Assembly (NCBI RefSeq): GCF_016908195.1
Contig: NZ_JAFBDK010000009.1
Span: 1-64,000, forward strand
Reading direction: 5' to 3'
Source of the DNA: Jeotgalibacillus terrae
Lineage (GTDB): Bacteria; Bacillota; Bacilli; Bacillales; Jeotgalibacillaceae
Length of the DNA stretch: 64,000 nt
Made by a program: the position numbers and the translations under genes. Of this stretch, positions 8,218 to 16,723 are shown piece after piece. The notes under the pieces were generated by a model. That model searched no databases. It was not told where the DNA came from and was given only the letters and a program-made list of their open reading frames with translations. Numbering within the stretch: position 1 is the stretch's first letter; the number at the start of each line of letters is the position of its first letter.

Positions 8218-8619
8218 CTATCGGAGCCATTTTGTTGCGCGGATATCTGTACCTTCGCCAGGGTTTGAATCAATGTTGAAATCATCCATTAATCTCCGTA
8301 CACCCGGCAGGCCAGCTCCTAGACCCCCTGAAGTTGAAAAACCGTCTTCCATTACTTTTCTGATATCTGGAATACCCGGACCTTTATCCAGTGCAATTAT
8401 TCTAAGCCCTGCTTTACCGTTTTCATTCAGCCGGTCAATACATAATTGACCTTCTCCTGCATACAGGTAAATATTTCGGGCGAGTTCACTGATGGCTGTT
8501 GTGATTCTAGCCTGATCTACGGTTCCAAATCCCAGCTCTTTCGCTACATTTCTGCCAAGCTGGCGAGCAGCTACGATATCCCACTCGTTCAGAATGGATA
8601 CACAGGATTGGATTTCCAT
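8218..8619 (-). CDS. rsbT: RsbT, stressosome switch serine/threonine kinase
   Basis: 133 residues, the same as B. subtilis. GHKL kinase fold with ISELARNIYLYAG (N box, about 43-55), ALDKGPGIPD (about 75-84) and GGLGAGLPGVRRLMD (about 93-107). It phosphorylates RsbS and RsbR on stress, leaves the stressosome and switches on RsbU. It begins four bases after the rsbS stop codon. Confidence 0.96.
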   Translation of the reverse strand: MEIQSCVSILNEWDIVAARQLGRNVAKELGFGTVDQARITTAISELARNIYLYAGEGQLCIDRLNENGKAGLRIIALDKGPGIPDIRKVMEDGFSTSGGLGAGLPGVRRLMDDFNIDSNPGEGTDIRATKWLR

Positions 8620-8623
8620 ATGG

Positions 8624-8980
8624 TCAGTCCCCCAATTCCTGTTGAAGTTTCTCTAAACCTTTTTCCAGATCAAGTGCGGTCATTACGTCATCAAGTCTGA
8701 TGCCAAGCTCGATCAGTGTAATGGCCACTGCCGGCTGGATTCCTGTAATAACAACTTTTGCACCCATTAGTCTGGACATATTAATCACATCACCAAGCAC
8801 CTTAGCGATAAACGAGTCGATAAAATCAATTGATGTAATATCAATGACCACACCGCGCGCATTGGTTTCGTGAATTCTTTTTAGCAAATCTTCCTGAAAT
8901 TCAAGGGCAGTCTGATCATCTAACTCCCATTGAATTGAAATTAAAAGGCAATCATTCAGTTTTAGGATCGGAATTCTCAC
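8624..8980 (-). CDS. rsbS: RsbS, stressosome scaffold STAS protein
   Basis: 118 residues forming a single STAS domain. The serine phosphorylated by RsbT is in [13 protein letters not shown] (about residue 59). With RsbR paralogs it forms the large cytoplasmic stressosome that holds RsbT. It lies three bases downstream of rsbRA, in the conserved order R-S-T-U-V-W-sigB-X. Confidence 0.96.
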   Translation of the reverse strand: MRIPILKLNDCLLISIQWELDDQTALEFQEDLLKRIHETNARGVVIDITSIDFIDSFIAKVLGDVINMSRLMGAKVVITGIQPAVAITLIELGIRLDDVMTALDLEKGLEKLQQELGD

Positions 8981-8983
8981 CGT

Positions 8984-9811
8984 TTACCCCTCCAATTCCA
9001 CTATTTTTCTGCCTGTCATCTCTAACGCCAGCTCAACACCTTTTTTCATTGTGCTGGTTGTAATAAATTTATCTAAGTCAATCCCCAGATTAACGATCGT
9101 CTGGGCAATTTCAGGCCGGATTCCGACCAGCATGCATTTTGCCCCGACCAGATGAACCGCTTCCGCCGCCTGGATAATATGGTGAGCAACCATCGTGTCT
9201 ACTACAGGCACGCCTGTAATGTCTATCAGCACGACTTCAGAGCGGTGGCTGACCACTCCGTCAAGCAGATTTTCCATCACAAGTCTTGCTCTTTCAGTAT
9301 CAATGGTTCCTACAAGCGGCATGACTGATATCTGTTCCATAACCGGTATTAACGGGGCAGACAGCTCCTGAAGGGCCATCTTTTGAAGAGATACAGTTTT
9401 CTCCCATGTTTCTGCATATGTCTGGATGATTTCATTTGAGAATGGTGTCATCCATTTATCCAGGAGCTCGAGATACTCTCCTTCTCTCTCTTTATCAATA
9501 CTTCCATATTGGACTAAGTTTTCCTGCACGGTATGTACAAATTCTCTCAATCCTTTTACAACCAGCGCAACCGGCCAGCCCAGTCTGACTACTTTGTCAG
9601 AAAAACTCTGAAGCTTTTCTTTATATTCTCTATCTTTATCTTTCAGGTTCAGTAGAATAATATCAAAAAACTCTGAGCTTGTTGATTCAAAAATGTGCTC
9701 TGGCATGATGTCAATGATGCGCGCATCTGAATCGCTCGTAAGCCGTTCTTTCCATGCCCGTTCGAGCTCTTCACGATGATCTTCAATGTGCGCAGTGATT
9801 TTGTTATACAA
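8984..9811 (-). CDS. rsbRA: RsbRA, stressosome sensor protein
   Basis: 275 residues. The N-terminal half is a non-haem globin-like sensor domain. The C-terminal half is a STAS domain with VVLIDITGVPVVDTMV (about 190-205), carrying the phosphorylatable threonines and nearly the same as in B. subtilis. TTG at 9811 is preferred because AGAGGTG lies six bases upstream; the in-frame GTG at 9820 is part of that ribosome binding site. It opens the eight-gene stress operon. Confidence 0.95.
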   Translation of the reverse strand: MYNKITAHIEDHREELERAWKERLTSDSDARIIDIMPEHIFESTSSEFFDIILLNLKDKDREYKEKLQSFSDKVVRLGWPVALVVKGLREFVHTVQENLVQYGSIDKEREGEYLELLDKWMTPFSNEIIQTYAETWEKTVSLQKMALQELSAPLIPVMEQISVMPLVGTIDTERARLVMENLLDGVVSHRSEVVLIDITGVPVVDTMVAHHIIQAAEAVHLVGAKCMLVGIRPEIAQTIVNLGIDLDKFITTSTMKKGVELALEMTGRKIVELEG

Positions 9812-9856
9812 AAATTTCACCTCTAACTTATCATTCTGTATTCGTACTTATGTTCT

Positions 9857-9885
9857 ATTATAGAGGAGTGTTGCCCCCGGGTCTA
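9857..9885 (-). promoter_or_regulatory. Sigma-A promoter of the rsb operon
   Basis: TATAAT (9857-9862) on the minus strand with TAGACC (9880-9885) 17 bases upstream, four of six matches to TTGACA. It is about 45 bases before rsbRA and just after the ndoA terminator. Confidence 0.7.
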
Positions 9886-9893
9886 TTGATATG

Positions 9894-9921
9894 AAAAAAA
9901 ACGCTCCTGAAAGAGCGTTTT
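9894..9921 (-). terminator. Terminator of ndoAI-ndoA
   Basis: Minus-strand hairpin AAAACGCTC/GAGCGTTTT... with a loop of TTTCAG and a run of eight T, directly after the ndoA stop codon. Confidence 0.85.
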
Positions 9922-9926
9922 CCACA

Positions 9927-10277
9927 TTAGAGGTCTATCAAGCCAAGGCTGATCTGAAGTGCCTCGTCTACCTTATCCATCGTCTCGTCATCCAGATGGG
10001 TTATTTTGTCTGTTAATCGTTGTTTGTCTAATGTTCTGATCTGTTCCAGCAAAATAACTGAATCACGTTCAAAGCCATTACGCTTTGAACTGATTTCAAC
10101 GTGGGTAGGGAGCTTGGCTTTTTGAATTTGTGCTGTGATTGCTGCGACCACTACTGTGGGACTAAACCGATTTCCGATGTCGTTTTGGATGATGAGAACG
10201 GGGCGGACTCCACCTTGCTCTGAACCGACAACGGGAGATAGGTCAGCAAAAAATACGTCTCCACGCTTCACTATCAA
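9927..10277 (-). CDS. ndoA: Endoribonuclease toxin NdoA (EndoA, MazF family)
   Basis: 116 residues, the length of B. subtilis NdoA, and nearly identical in key stretches ([35 protein letters not shown]). MazF-type toxins cut mRNA at specific short sequences; NdoA of B. subtilis cuts at UACAU. TTG at 10277 is preferred, giving MIVKRGD as in B. subtilis, with AGTGGGGGA upstream; a GTG at 10292 lies within the ribosome binding site. It starts four bases after the antitoxin stop codon. Confidence 0.96.
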   Translation of the reverse strand: MIVKRGDVFFADLSPVVGSEQGGVRPVLIIQNDIGNRFSPTVVVAAITAQIQKAKLPTHVEISSKRNGFERDSVILLEQIRTLDKQRLTDKITHLDDETMDKVDEALQISLGLIDL

Positions 10278-10281
10278 AGCG

Positions 10282-10563
10282 TTATCCCCCACTTACCAGA
10301 CGTTCAATGGTATGGTCTGCTTCGTATTCTGCCTGTAGCGCTTCCGAAGCCATTGATAAGTTGATCTTCGCCATTTCCATATAGCCCCGGCGCATAGCAT
10401 CTTGAGTTTGTTTTCTGCGTCTGTCACGGACATAAGCTTTTGTTGCACGATAAATACAGTCACTGCAGCTTAATTCTTCCTGTTCGGCAAACGCTTCCAG
10501 TTCTGTTAGCAGTTGCTTTGGTAATCGTACCAAGATTTCTGATGTTGCGCTGGATTCCGACAC
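10282..10563 (-). CDS. ndoAI: Antitoxin EndoAI (ribbon-helix-helix)
   Basis: 93 residues. An N-terminal ribbon-helix-helix DNA-binding fold ([17 protein letters not shown], about 10-26) is followed by the toxin-binding tail [18 protein letters not shown] (about 58-75), which is the part best conserved with B. subtilis EndoAI. It neutralises NdoA and probably represses its own operon. GTG start with GGAGGTG eight bases upstream. Two cysteines spaced as CxxC (SCSDC, about 32-36) lie in the turn between the RHH helices, where B. subtilis has a basic segment. Confidence 0.95.
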   Translation of the reverse strand: MSESSATSEILVRLPKQLLTELEAFAEQEELSCSDCIYRATKAYVRDRRRKQTQDAMRRGYMEMAKINLSMASEALQAEYEADHTIERLVSGG

Positions 10564-10717
10564 AAACTACACCTCCACCATCATATGCATACCTATTTTT
10601 TCTGAAACATTTATTCTTTTGTTCATTCATCATTCAAGTCCATGTTTATATTAACATTAAAAAGCCGTACTGAAAAGGTTCTCTTTTAAAATATCTGACA
10701 ATTCTTTGCAAAAATGA

Positions 10718-11869
10718 TTATTTCAGATGATTAAAGACCTTTTTTATCACACCATTTTCCCAATAGATCCGGGGTAGTCTCGCAGCCAGCAGACAGGCAG
10801 ATTCATAGTGAATCGTTCCGTTATGCGCAGCAACGTCATCAAGCATGATACAGTCATTTTCTGTACGCCCGACTAAAGTAACAACCGTGCCTTCCTCCAT
10901 TTTAAAAGGCAGCCTGATCATGCACTGGTCCATACAGACCCGTCCGATCATTTCCGCGCGGTGCTCTCCTGCAAGTACTTCAAAGCCCTGCATCTGCCTG
11001 ATCCATCCATCAGCATAACCAATTGGCAGCGTCGCAATCCATTCATCCTGCTCTGCTGTGTAGGTTGCGCCATAACTGACTTTATCGTTCTTTTTCAGCT
11101 GCTTCACCTGAACGATTTTCGTATAAAGGGAAAGGGCCGGTTGAAGCGTAACGGGCATCTCATTGCGGATATCTCCGGAAGGCACAAATCCGTACATTGA
11201 AATACCGAAGCGTACAGCGTTAAATGCTGTATTATCTCTGAGAAATGCACCTGCGCTGTTAGAAGCATGAATCATTTCCGGCTGCTGCTCGAATACCTCA
11301 AGGAACTCATGGAAACGTTCATGCTGCCAATCAGCATAGCTGCGGTCAGGCTCGTCCGCTGTAGCAAAATGAGTGAAGACCCCTTCTATCGTTAAACGGG
11401 AAGAATCCGCTACAAATCTTTCCGCTTCCTTTAAATCTGCTTTTTCTCTAAATCCGATCCGTCCCATTCCTGTATCGATTTTCAGATGTACGTTCAACGT
11501 ATCGCGATCAAGAACGTTTCCGGCTTTCCTCAGCCAGTCTCCTGAAAAAACAGTCAGGCGGATCCCATGCTGCGCAGCCAGTGCGGCATCTTCAGGCCGC
11601 GTAGCGCCAAGCACCAGGATCGGAGCGGTAAAGCCGTGCTTTCTAAGAAAGAGTGCTTCATCAAGAAAAGCCACTGCCAGCCATTCCGCTCCGCTTTCAA
11701 GTGCTGTCTCTGCTATTTCGAGATAACCATGTCCATACGCATTCGCTTTTACAACAGCCATGATCACTGTGTCATTATTAAGTCGGCCGGACAATTGAGT
11801 GATATTATGTCTGACTGCATCCAAATCTACTTCAATCCATGTATCTCTATGGAATTCATTATTCATCAT
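10718..11869 (-). CDS. alr: Alanine racemase
   Basis: 383 residues, the usual length. The PLP lysine is in AVVKANAYGHG (about residues 41-51). The catalytic tyrosine is in VSYGATYTA (about 260-268), and the C-terminal domain has GRVCMDQCMI (about 310-319). It makes D-alanine for peptidoglycan in the cytoplasm; it thus works with ddl and murF in the same window. The ATG follows AAGGTG. Upstream, a hairpin at 11887-11907 (ACAGGAG/CTCCTGT) separates it from the lipoprotein gene, but on this strand no T-run follows. Confidence 0.96.
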   Translation of the reverse strand: MMNNEFHRDTWIEVDLDAVRHNITQLSGRLNNDTVIMAVVKANAYGHGYLEIAETALESGAEWLAVAFLDEALFLRKHGFTAPILVLGATRPEDAALAAQHGIRLTVFSGDWLRKAGNVLDRDTLNVHLKIDTGMGRIGFREKADLKEAERFVADSSRLTIEGVFTHFATADEPDRSYADWQHERFHEFLEVFEQQPEMIHASNSAGAFLRDNTAFNAVRFGISMYGFVPSGDIRNEMPVTLQPALSLYTKIVQVKQLKKNDKVSYGATYTAEQDEWIATLPIGYADGWIRQMQGFEVLAGEHRAEMIGRVCMDQCMIRLPFKMEEGTVVTLVGRTENDCIMLDDVAAHNGTIHYESACLLAARLPRIYWENGVIKKVFNHLK

Positions 11870-11915
11870 CTGGCACCTTCTCTTGTCACAGGAGTCGCTC
11901 CTGTTTTGGATGCCG

Positions 11916-12929
11916 TTATTTTATCATAGACCCCTGCACTGAGCGAGCGACTTCGAGCATTTCTTCTTCTGTCAGATCATTGGAAGCAAGTAAGTAGTTG
12001 ACGCCATTGTAGGTCCATTCAAGTGAATTCTCTGTCATAGCCCCTACTGCAAAGCCGAGGTCCGCTATTTCTCCAGTGGCTTCAGATGTGGTCAGCATGA
12101 CAGGTGCAGCATCCAGTTTTTCCTGAATGATCGTATAATTTTTTGCGCCTTCATACGTCAGAATCACCCGGCTGCCGTTATCGGTGTTCACTTCTTTTTC
12201 TTCTTTCAGTGCAGCGCCTTCGATCTCAGCAGTCGGGTACAATACTGCCCACTCTTCTGTTTCTTCCCCGTCACCTGATACAGGCATTTCAAGCTGGGCA
12301 CCCATCATATTTTTCTCAAGGTTAAAATCACTTTTTTCAAATGACGCTTTGTAATCCACTTCACTGAAGCTCAGTTCGATTTTTACATTTCCTTCTTCAT
12401 CTTTTACTTTTACGTCTGTTGGTGCAAGTGTCTTCTTATCAAATATAACCTGTTGAAGCGGGAACATCTGCTGATGCTTGTACCTTGTCTTCGTATCAAA
12501 CACATACTGCCCTTCTTTTTCCGTAAAAACTGCTTCCTTATCTTCCTGAATATCTTTTACAAGCGATTCAGCCAGATAAGCCTGACTGCCATTTGAAGGC
12601 CAGTCACTCTGGAAACGGAAGCTCTTGTTCAGCGCAGGCGTCAGGACAAATACACCTTCATCATTTCTGATAATCATCTGACTCTGCTTGTCTTCAGCAT
12701 GCTTCAGATGAACCCGGTAATAATGAGGCTTCATGTGCCAGACTTCCACATCATATTCCTGTGGTGTCTCTCCTGTGGTAAAGGTCATCTTCGCTTTTGC
12801 CTTATAGCTTTCAGTCTCCTCCACCTTGTCCATCAGGTCCTGAGCCGCTTCTTCCCTCGTCTTCTCACCGCACGCAGCCATCAGCATCACTAAAAAGACC
12901 ATTATCAAACAGAGAGCGGTTTTCTTCAT
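11916..12929 (-). CDS. ydcC: LolA-like outer-membrane-lipoprotein-sorting family lipoprotein (YdcC-like)
   Basis: 337 residues. The signal peptide ends in the lipobox LMAAC (about residue 19), so it is anchored on the outside of the membrane. The mature part has the LolA/LolB-like beta fold (DVEVWHMKPHYYRVHL, VFVLTPALNKSFRFQS, TRYKHQQMFPLQQVIFD). It is the counterpart of B. subtilis YdcC, between acpS and alr. The role in a Gram-positive cell is not established; lipid or lipoprotein handling is an inference from the fold. The start at 12929 follows GGGGAGG; the longer reading frame to 13007 has no support. Confidence 0.9.
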   Translation of the reverse strand: MKKTALCLIMVFLVMLMAACGEKTREEAAQDLMDKVEETESYKAKAKMTFTTGETPQEYDVEVWHMKPHYYRVHLKHAEDKQSQMIIRNDEGVFVLTPALNKSFRFQSDWPSNGSQAYLAESLVKDIQEDKEAVFTEKEGQYVFDTKTRYKHQQMFPLQQVIFDKKTLAPTDVKVKDEEGNVKIELSFSEVDYKASFEKSDFNLEKNMMGAQLEMPVSGDGEETEEWAVLYPTAEIEGAALKEEKEVNTDNGSRVILTYEGAKNYTIIQEKLDAAPVMLTTSEATGEIADLGFAVGAMTENSLEWTYNGVNYLLASNDLTEEEMLEVARSVQGSMIK

Positions 12930-13009
12930 GGTTTCCTCCCCTTCACTCATTAAGCATCGTTGCCAGTGCACTTTCAGTGTATGAGAGGAGATGGGCTTGT
13001 ATGACATAG

Positions 13010-13130
13010 AAAAGCGGAAGGCGCTCGTTCAGCTCCGACAGGCATAAGACGCGCTGAGAGAAATGGGTGCCCTTCCCCATTTTCTCAGCGTGGCTTATGA
13101 CCCGAGGAGCTAGCGCCTGGAGCTGGATCA
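13010..13130. repeat. Type B palindromic repeat, copy 1
   Basis: About 120 bases that fold back along their whole length: AGGCGCT/AGCGCCT at the ends, AGCTCC/GGAGCT, CATAAG/CTTATG, CGCTGAGA/TCTCAGCG and AATGGG/CCCATT toward the centre. First of four head-to-tail copies between ydcC and acpS. Confidence 0.85.
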
Positions 13131-13133
13131 GGG

Positions 13134-13252
13134 AGAAAAGCGGAAGCAGGCGTTTAGGTCCGACAAGCATAAGACGCAATGAGAGAAATGGGCGATCTTT
13201 CCCATTTTCTCATTGTGGCTTATGACTCGAGGACCTGCCTGCTGGAGCTGGA
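13134..13252. repeat. Type B palindromic repeat, copy 2 (variant arms)
   Basis: Same layout as copy 1 but different arms that still pair: GCAGG/CCTGC, AGGTCC/GGACCT, CAATGAGA/TCTCATTG. The paired changes relative to copy 1 are compensatory. Confidence 0.85.
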
Positions 13253-13256
13253 CACA

Positions 13257-13380
13257 AGAAAAGCGGAAGGCGCTTGGTCAGCTCCGACAGGCATAAGACG
13301 CGGAACGAAAAACAGGTGACCTTTCCTGTTTACCGATGCGTGGCTTATGATCCGAGGAGCTAGCGCCTGGAGCTGGATCA
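13257..13380. repeat. Type B palindromic repeat, copy 3
   Basis: Outer arms as in copy 1 (AGGCGCT/AGCGCCT, AGCTCC/GGAGCT, CATAAG/CTTATG), with a different centre that pairs as AACAGG/CCTGTT. Confidence 0.85.
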
Positions 13381-13382
13381 TT

Positions 13383-13436
13383 AGAAAAGCGGAAGCAGGC
13401 GTTTAAGCTCCGACAAGCATAACACGCGGAGCTGGC
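13383..13436. repeat. Type B palindromic repeat, copy 4 (left half only)
   Basis: Begins like copy 2 (GCGGAAGCAGGCG) and stops after the CATAACACGCGGAGCTGG segment; the right arm is absent. Confidence 0.75.
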
Positions 13437-13458
13437 AGGGCGGTCGAATTGTTGAAAA

Positions 13459-13602
13459 GATGATTGAATTAAGGCACGAGGTGATACTAATATTCATAAA
13501 GGTGATTGAATTCCTTCACCTTTTTCGAATACATGTATAAGGTGACGCAATTATAAGCAAAGGCGATTGAATAAACAAAAAGGTGATAGATAAAACTAAA
13601 TT
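13459..13602. repeat. 21-bp periodic array A
   Basis: Seven degenerate units spaced 20-21 bases, anchored at 13459, 13480, 13501, about 13521, 13541, 13562 and 13582. The core is GGTGATTGAATT followed by an A-rich segment. It lies downstream of the acpS terminator. No unit contains a spacer, and stop codons occur in every frame. Confidence 0.75.
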
Positions 13603-13655
13603 GCTGATATATTTCCAAAACCCGCCCTTTCATCAGAGACCCATTTCCACCAACC

Positions 13656-13683
13656 AAAAAAACAGGCGCACCTAAGCACCTGT
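13656..13683 (-). terminator. acpS terminator
   Basis: Minus-strand imperfect hairpin ACAGGTG...CGCCTGT followed by seven T, overlapping the acpS stop codon. Confidence 0.7.
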
Positions 13684-14028
13684 CCCCTCAATCACCACCT
13701 GCGCGGCGGCATATTCCTTTGTATGGGTAATGCTTACATGCACCTGATAATCCGGATGACTGATATAAGGCTTGCCGGATGATGCTTTTTCAATCTCAAT
13801 ATCCTGAAAAGACAGCTCACTTCCAATGCCGCATCCAAGTGCTTTTGCATATGCCTCTTTGACAGCAAAGCGCCCTGCCAGAAATTCCAGTCTGCGTCTT
13901 TCGCCAAGCTGCCCGAACTGTTGCTGCTCACGCTCAGTCAGGACACGCCGGATGATTTTCGGCTGTCTTACAAGCAGTTTGTCTATCCGTTCAATTTCTA
14001 CAATATCCAAACCGATTCCATGAATCAT
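13672..14028 (-). CDS. acpS: Holo-[acyl-carrier-protein] synthase
   Basis: 118 residues. The AcpS-type phosphopantetheinyl transferase motifs are present: GIGLDIVEI (about 4-12, Mg-binding Asp) and RFAVKEAYAKALG (about 52-64, Glu and Lys). It transfers 4'-phosphopantetheine from CoA to ACP for fatty acid synthesis. ATG at 14028 follows AAGGTGA by six bases; a GTG at 14037 overlaps that site. It is divergent from the rhomboid gene. Confidence 0.96.
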   Translation of the reverse strand: MIHGIGLDIVEIERIDKLLVRQPKIIRRVLTEREQQQFGQLGERRRLEFLAGRFAVKEAYAKALGCGIGSELSFQDIEIEKASSGKPYISHPDYQVHVSITHTKEYAAAQVVIEGTGA

Positions 14029-14093
14029 CTGAGTCACCTTTTTCGTATAGAATCCTGTATGATAGAACTAATCAGGTACAGGGAGGATTTCAT

Positions 14094-14690
14094 TTGTTTG
14101 TACGTACTGAAAGCTTATCACAGTTTATCAGGTTTTACCCTGTCGTATCACTGTTGATCCTGATCCATGCGCTCGTATTTATTGCGACTTCACTTCCGGG
14201 CGGTATTGGATCTTCAGTCCTGTTTTCACTCGCAGGCATTAACGGATTGATTTCTCAGGGAGAATACTGGCGTCTGATTACGCCGATCTTTGCGCACGCT
14301 GACTTATTTCATGTGCTGTTCAACACATTTTCATTAGTACTGTTTGCACCTGCACTTGAACGCTTGCTTGGGTCTGTACAGTTCTCAGTTGTTTATTTAC
14401 TTACCGGGATTATCGCAAATGTGGCAACGTGGGTATTACAACCGCCTTTTTACTCTTCAGTCGGGGCCAGTGGGGCGATCTTTGGACTGTTCGGATTATA
14501 CGGGGCGATCTGGCTCATTTATAAGCAGGCAGCACCTCTGGAGATCAGACAGGTCATGGTACCGATCATTGCGATCAGTGTTGTGATGACATTTTTCAGT
14601 TCAAACATTAATATAACCGCACACCTTGCAGGACTTGCAGCAGGCGTAATGATTGGCCTGTTTATCTTTCAGCAGCGGCGTCGGGAATAG
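14094..14690 (+). CDS. Rhomboid family intramembrane serine protease (YdcA-like)
   Basis: 198 residues with six or so membrane helices. The catalytic serine is in GASGAIFGLFG (about residues 125-135) and the histidine in ITAHLAGLAAG (about 173-183); HADLFHVLFNTFSL matches the conserved HxxxHxxxN region in the second helix. It cleaves membrane proteins within the bilayer. TTG start, seven bases after GGGAGG. Followed by a bidirectional terminator. B. subtilis YdcA occupies the same position beside acpS. Confidence 0.93.
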   Translation: MFVRTESLSQFIRFYPVVSLLILIHALVFIATSLPGGIGSSVLFSLAGINGLISQGEYWRLITPIFAHADLFHVLFNTFSLVLFAPALERLLGSVQFSVVYLLTGIIANVATWVLQPPFYSSVGASGAIFGLFGLYGAIWLIYKQAAPLEIRQVMVPIIAISVVMTFFSSNINITAHLAGLAAGVMIGLFIFQQRRRE

Positions 14691-14691
14691 C

Positions 14692-14726
14692 AAAATGCCT
14701 GGAGCTTTTATCACTCCAGGCATTTT
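14692..14726. terminator. Bidirectional terminator between rhomboid and ydbT
   Basis: Perfect hairpin AAAATGCCTGGAG/CTCCAGGCATTTT with A and T runs on both sides, between convergent genes. Confidence 0.9.
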
Positions 14727-14727
14727 C

Positions 14728-16245
14728 TTATTGTCCTTCTAATTCAGGATTTGTCATGATCGGTTCGTGTACCTTTTTCACTTCCGCTTCAGGGCTGTAC
14801 CAGTCCATGACAAGATCGGCATCTTCTTTTGCGACATGTGCAATGCTGCTGTGGCTGCCGCTCGTATATGATTTAATCGTTGCATGCAATGTGGCAACAT
14901 CTCCTTTATGCTGAAAAAAGGTCTGGGTCCATTCCACTGACTGAATCCGTTTCTTTTTCAGGTAAACGATCTGCTTGCTGATGCCTCTGTATTTCAGTGT
15001 CAGCTGATCATGCGACGCGCTCCAGCCTGCTGTTTTGTACTGCATCCAGCCCAGGATCACTGCCAGCGGGATCAATATCAGTGAGATCAGGCCGAGCGGA
15101 AAAAAGAAATAAGAAACCGGCACGATCAAGACCAACGAGAACAACACTTTCCAAAAGATATATCGCTTCAGGGCACGCTTAGGCGCACCTGTAAATTCTG
15201 TCTTCCAATGATATTCAGGCAGAATTTCATCCAGAATGGCATAGGTTTCTTTTTCACGGATCATCGGCAATAATCTGATCGCATTTGAGTCTTTTTCAAG
15301 GACAGATCCGCCTGCACTTTCGATCGTCACTGATGTATATCCAAACGGCTCCCGCATGATATTCTGATCAAACGTGATGCCCTGGATTCTCTTCAGCGGC
15401 ACAGTCGTCTGCTTTTTCTCAAGCAATCCCCTGGTAATCACAATATCCTTATCCACAAGCTTCACTGTGAAATGCGCATAGCGCAGGAACGTCAGACCGA
15501 CTGCAATAAGCCAGGCCACGAAAAAGACCACTACTGCCAAAATCCCTGCAAGCAGGAAGCCTGCTTGCACAAAATCAATCAGCTCCTGAAACACGGCTTC
15601 ATATGGAATAATCTCGCCAAATTGTGAAAGAAAAATCAGGATACCACCGATTACAACGCCCGCTCCGCCTGAAGTAGTCGCCATGACCACAAGATCTTTC
15701 GGGCTCATTTTATACAGGACCTGCTCATCCGGTTCCTGCTCTACTATTTCTTCTCCCTCAGGCACTACCGAATGTTCTTCTTTCAGCCGCTTTTTAGCAG
15801 CTGAAATCATGCGGTTCAGATCATCTGCTTCAACTTTTGTAATCGCCGTCAATTCTGCCTCTGACTCAAGAGTTGAAGAGCTGCCTGCTGTCTCAACCTT
15901 AACTTTCACAAGCTTTAAAGGCCTGTGCAGAACACCTTCTGTATAGTTCAGGCTCTGTATTCTTTCAAAAGGAATATAGCGCTTTTTCTTTACGAATAAA
16001 CCCTGTTCAATTTTAAGTTCATCCTCTTCAACCCAGTACTTAAAACGCCACCATTTAATCACGCCAAGAAAGAGAAACAGAATCACCATGGCACCCATAA
16101 CCAAAAACGGCAGATAATCAAGAAACGATTCCCTTTCCCCGCGGTTTAAAAAGATCAGGATAACAAATGGAATAAATGCTTCTTTCAGCGTTTTCAGTGC
16201 ATTCATCACAGCTGTAATCGGATGCAGGCGTTTTTCCTCAGACAT
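14728..16245 (-). CDS. ydbT: PH domain membrane protein YdbT-like (DUF304/bPH2)
   Basis: 505 residues. At least two, probably three, repeats of a bacterial PH domain, each marked by the pattern VEEDELKIEQGLFVKKKRYIP...RIQSLNY and DIVITRGLLEKKQTTVPLKRIQGI, with hydrophobic helix pairs between them (about 20-65, 190-260, 360-400). Its start overlaps the end of the ydbS-like gene by eight bases. In B. subtilis ydbS-ydbT lie at the same place between cshA and ydcA and are linked to resistance to some bacteriocins; the biochemical role is unknown. Confidence 0.9.
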   Translation of the reverse strand: MSEEKRLHPITAVMNALKTLKEAFIPFVILIFLNRGERESFLDYLPFLVMGAMVILFLFLGVIKWWRFKYWVEEDELKIEQGLFVKKKRYIPFERIQSLNYTEGVLHRPLKLVKVKVETAGSSSTLESEAELTAITKVEADDLNRMISAAKKRLKEEHSVVPEGEEIVEQEPDEQVLYKMSPKDLVVMATTSGGAGVVIGGILIFLSQFGEIIPYEAVFQELIDFVQAGFLLAGILAVVVFFVAWLIAVGLTFLRYAHFTVKLVDKDIVITRGLLEKKQTTVPLKRIQGITFDQNIMREPFGYTSVTIESAGGSVLEKDSNAIRLLPMIREKETYAILDEILPEYHWKTEFTGAPKRALKRYIFWKVLFSLVLIVPVSYFFFPLGLISLILIPLAVILGWMQYKTAGWSASHDQLTLKYRGISKQIVYLKKKRIQSVEWTQTFFQHKGDVATLHATIKSYTSGSHSSIAHVAKEDADLVMDWYSPEAEVKKVHEPIMTNPELEGQ

Positions 16246-16723
16246 CGTCTTCAGCCACCCTTGCCAAAGCAGAAATTGAGTCTCTTAATGCATCTGCTTC
16301 GTTAATATCAAGCGCAGGGATCTGATGCAGTGTGGCTGCTGTTGAAATACTGACTGTTGCAAGCCTGTATTTACGCAAAATCGGTCCCTGCTCTGTTTCT
16401 ACGTGCTGCACACGAACCATGGGCACCAGTGTACGTGTCACAATAAAGATCCCATGCTGCAGTTCAATCTCCTCTTCTCTCACTTCATAACGCCAGCGTT
16501 TCCATTTCAGCGTTGGCAGTACAAAAACAAACAATACAATTTCAAGTATTAGTGCGATCGCTGAGCCGATAATAAACCATACCGACCAGTCAAATATGAG
16601 TGTAAGTGTGGTTAACCCTGCCCCAATCAACAGGGTGACTGCTGCAGAAATCCAGCCATAAAGCTTCCAGACGGTTAACGCCCGTTCTGAAATTCTCATT
16701 TTAGGCTCCTGTCTCCCCATCAT
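16238..16723 (-). CDS. ydbS: PH domain membrane protein YdbS-like (DUF304/bPH2)
   Basis: 161 residues. Two transmembrane helices (about 22-42 and 48-72) are followed by one bPH2 domain (VREEEIELQHGIFIVTRTLVPMVRVQHVETEQG, written here only by its ends VREEEIELQ and VQHVETEQG). It is translationally coupled to the ydbT-like gene. Either of two adjacent ATG codons could be used (16723 or 16720); the site AGGAG favours the pair equally. Confidence 0.88.
   Translation of the reverse strand: MMGRQEPKMRISERALTVWKLYGWISAAVTLLIGAGLTTLTLIFDWSVWFIIGSAIALILEIVLFVFVLPTLKWKRWRYEVREEEIELQHGIFIVTRTLVPMVRVQHVETEQGPILRKYRLATVSISTAATLHQIPALDINEADALRDSISALARVAEDDV

Noticed and set aside
11887-11907. Hairpin between ydcC and alr as a terminator
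   Set aside because: On the transcribed minus strand no T-run follows; the T-run is on the opposite strand where no gene ends.
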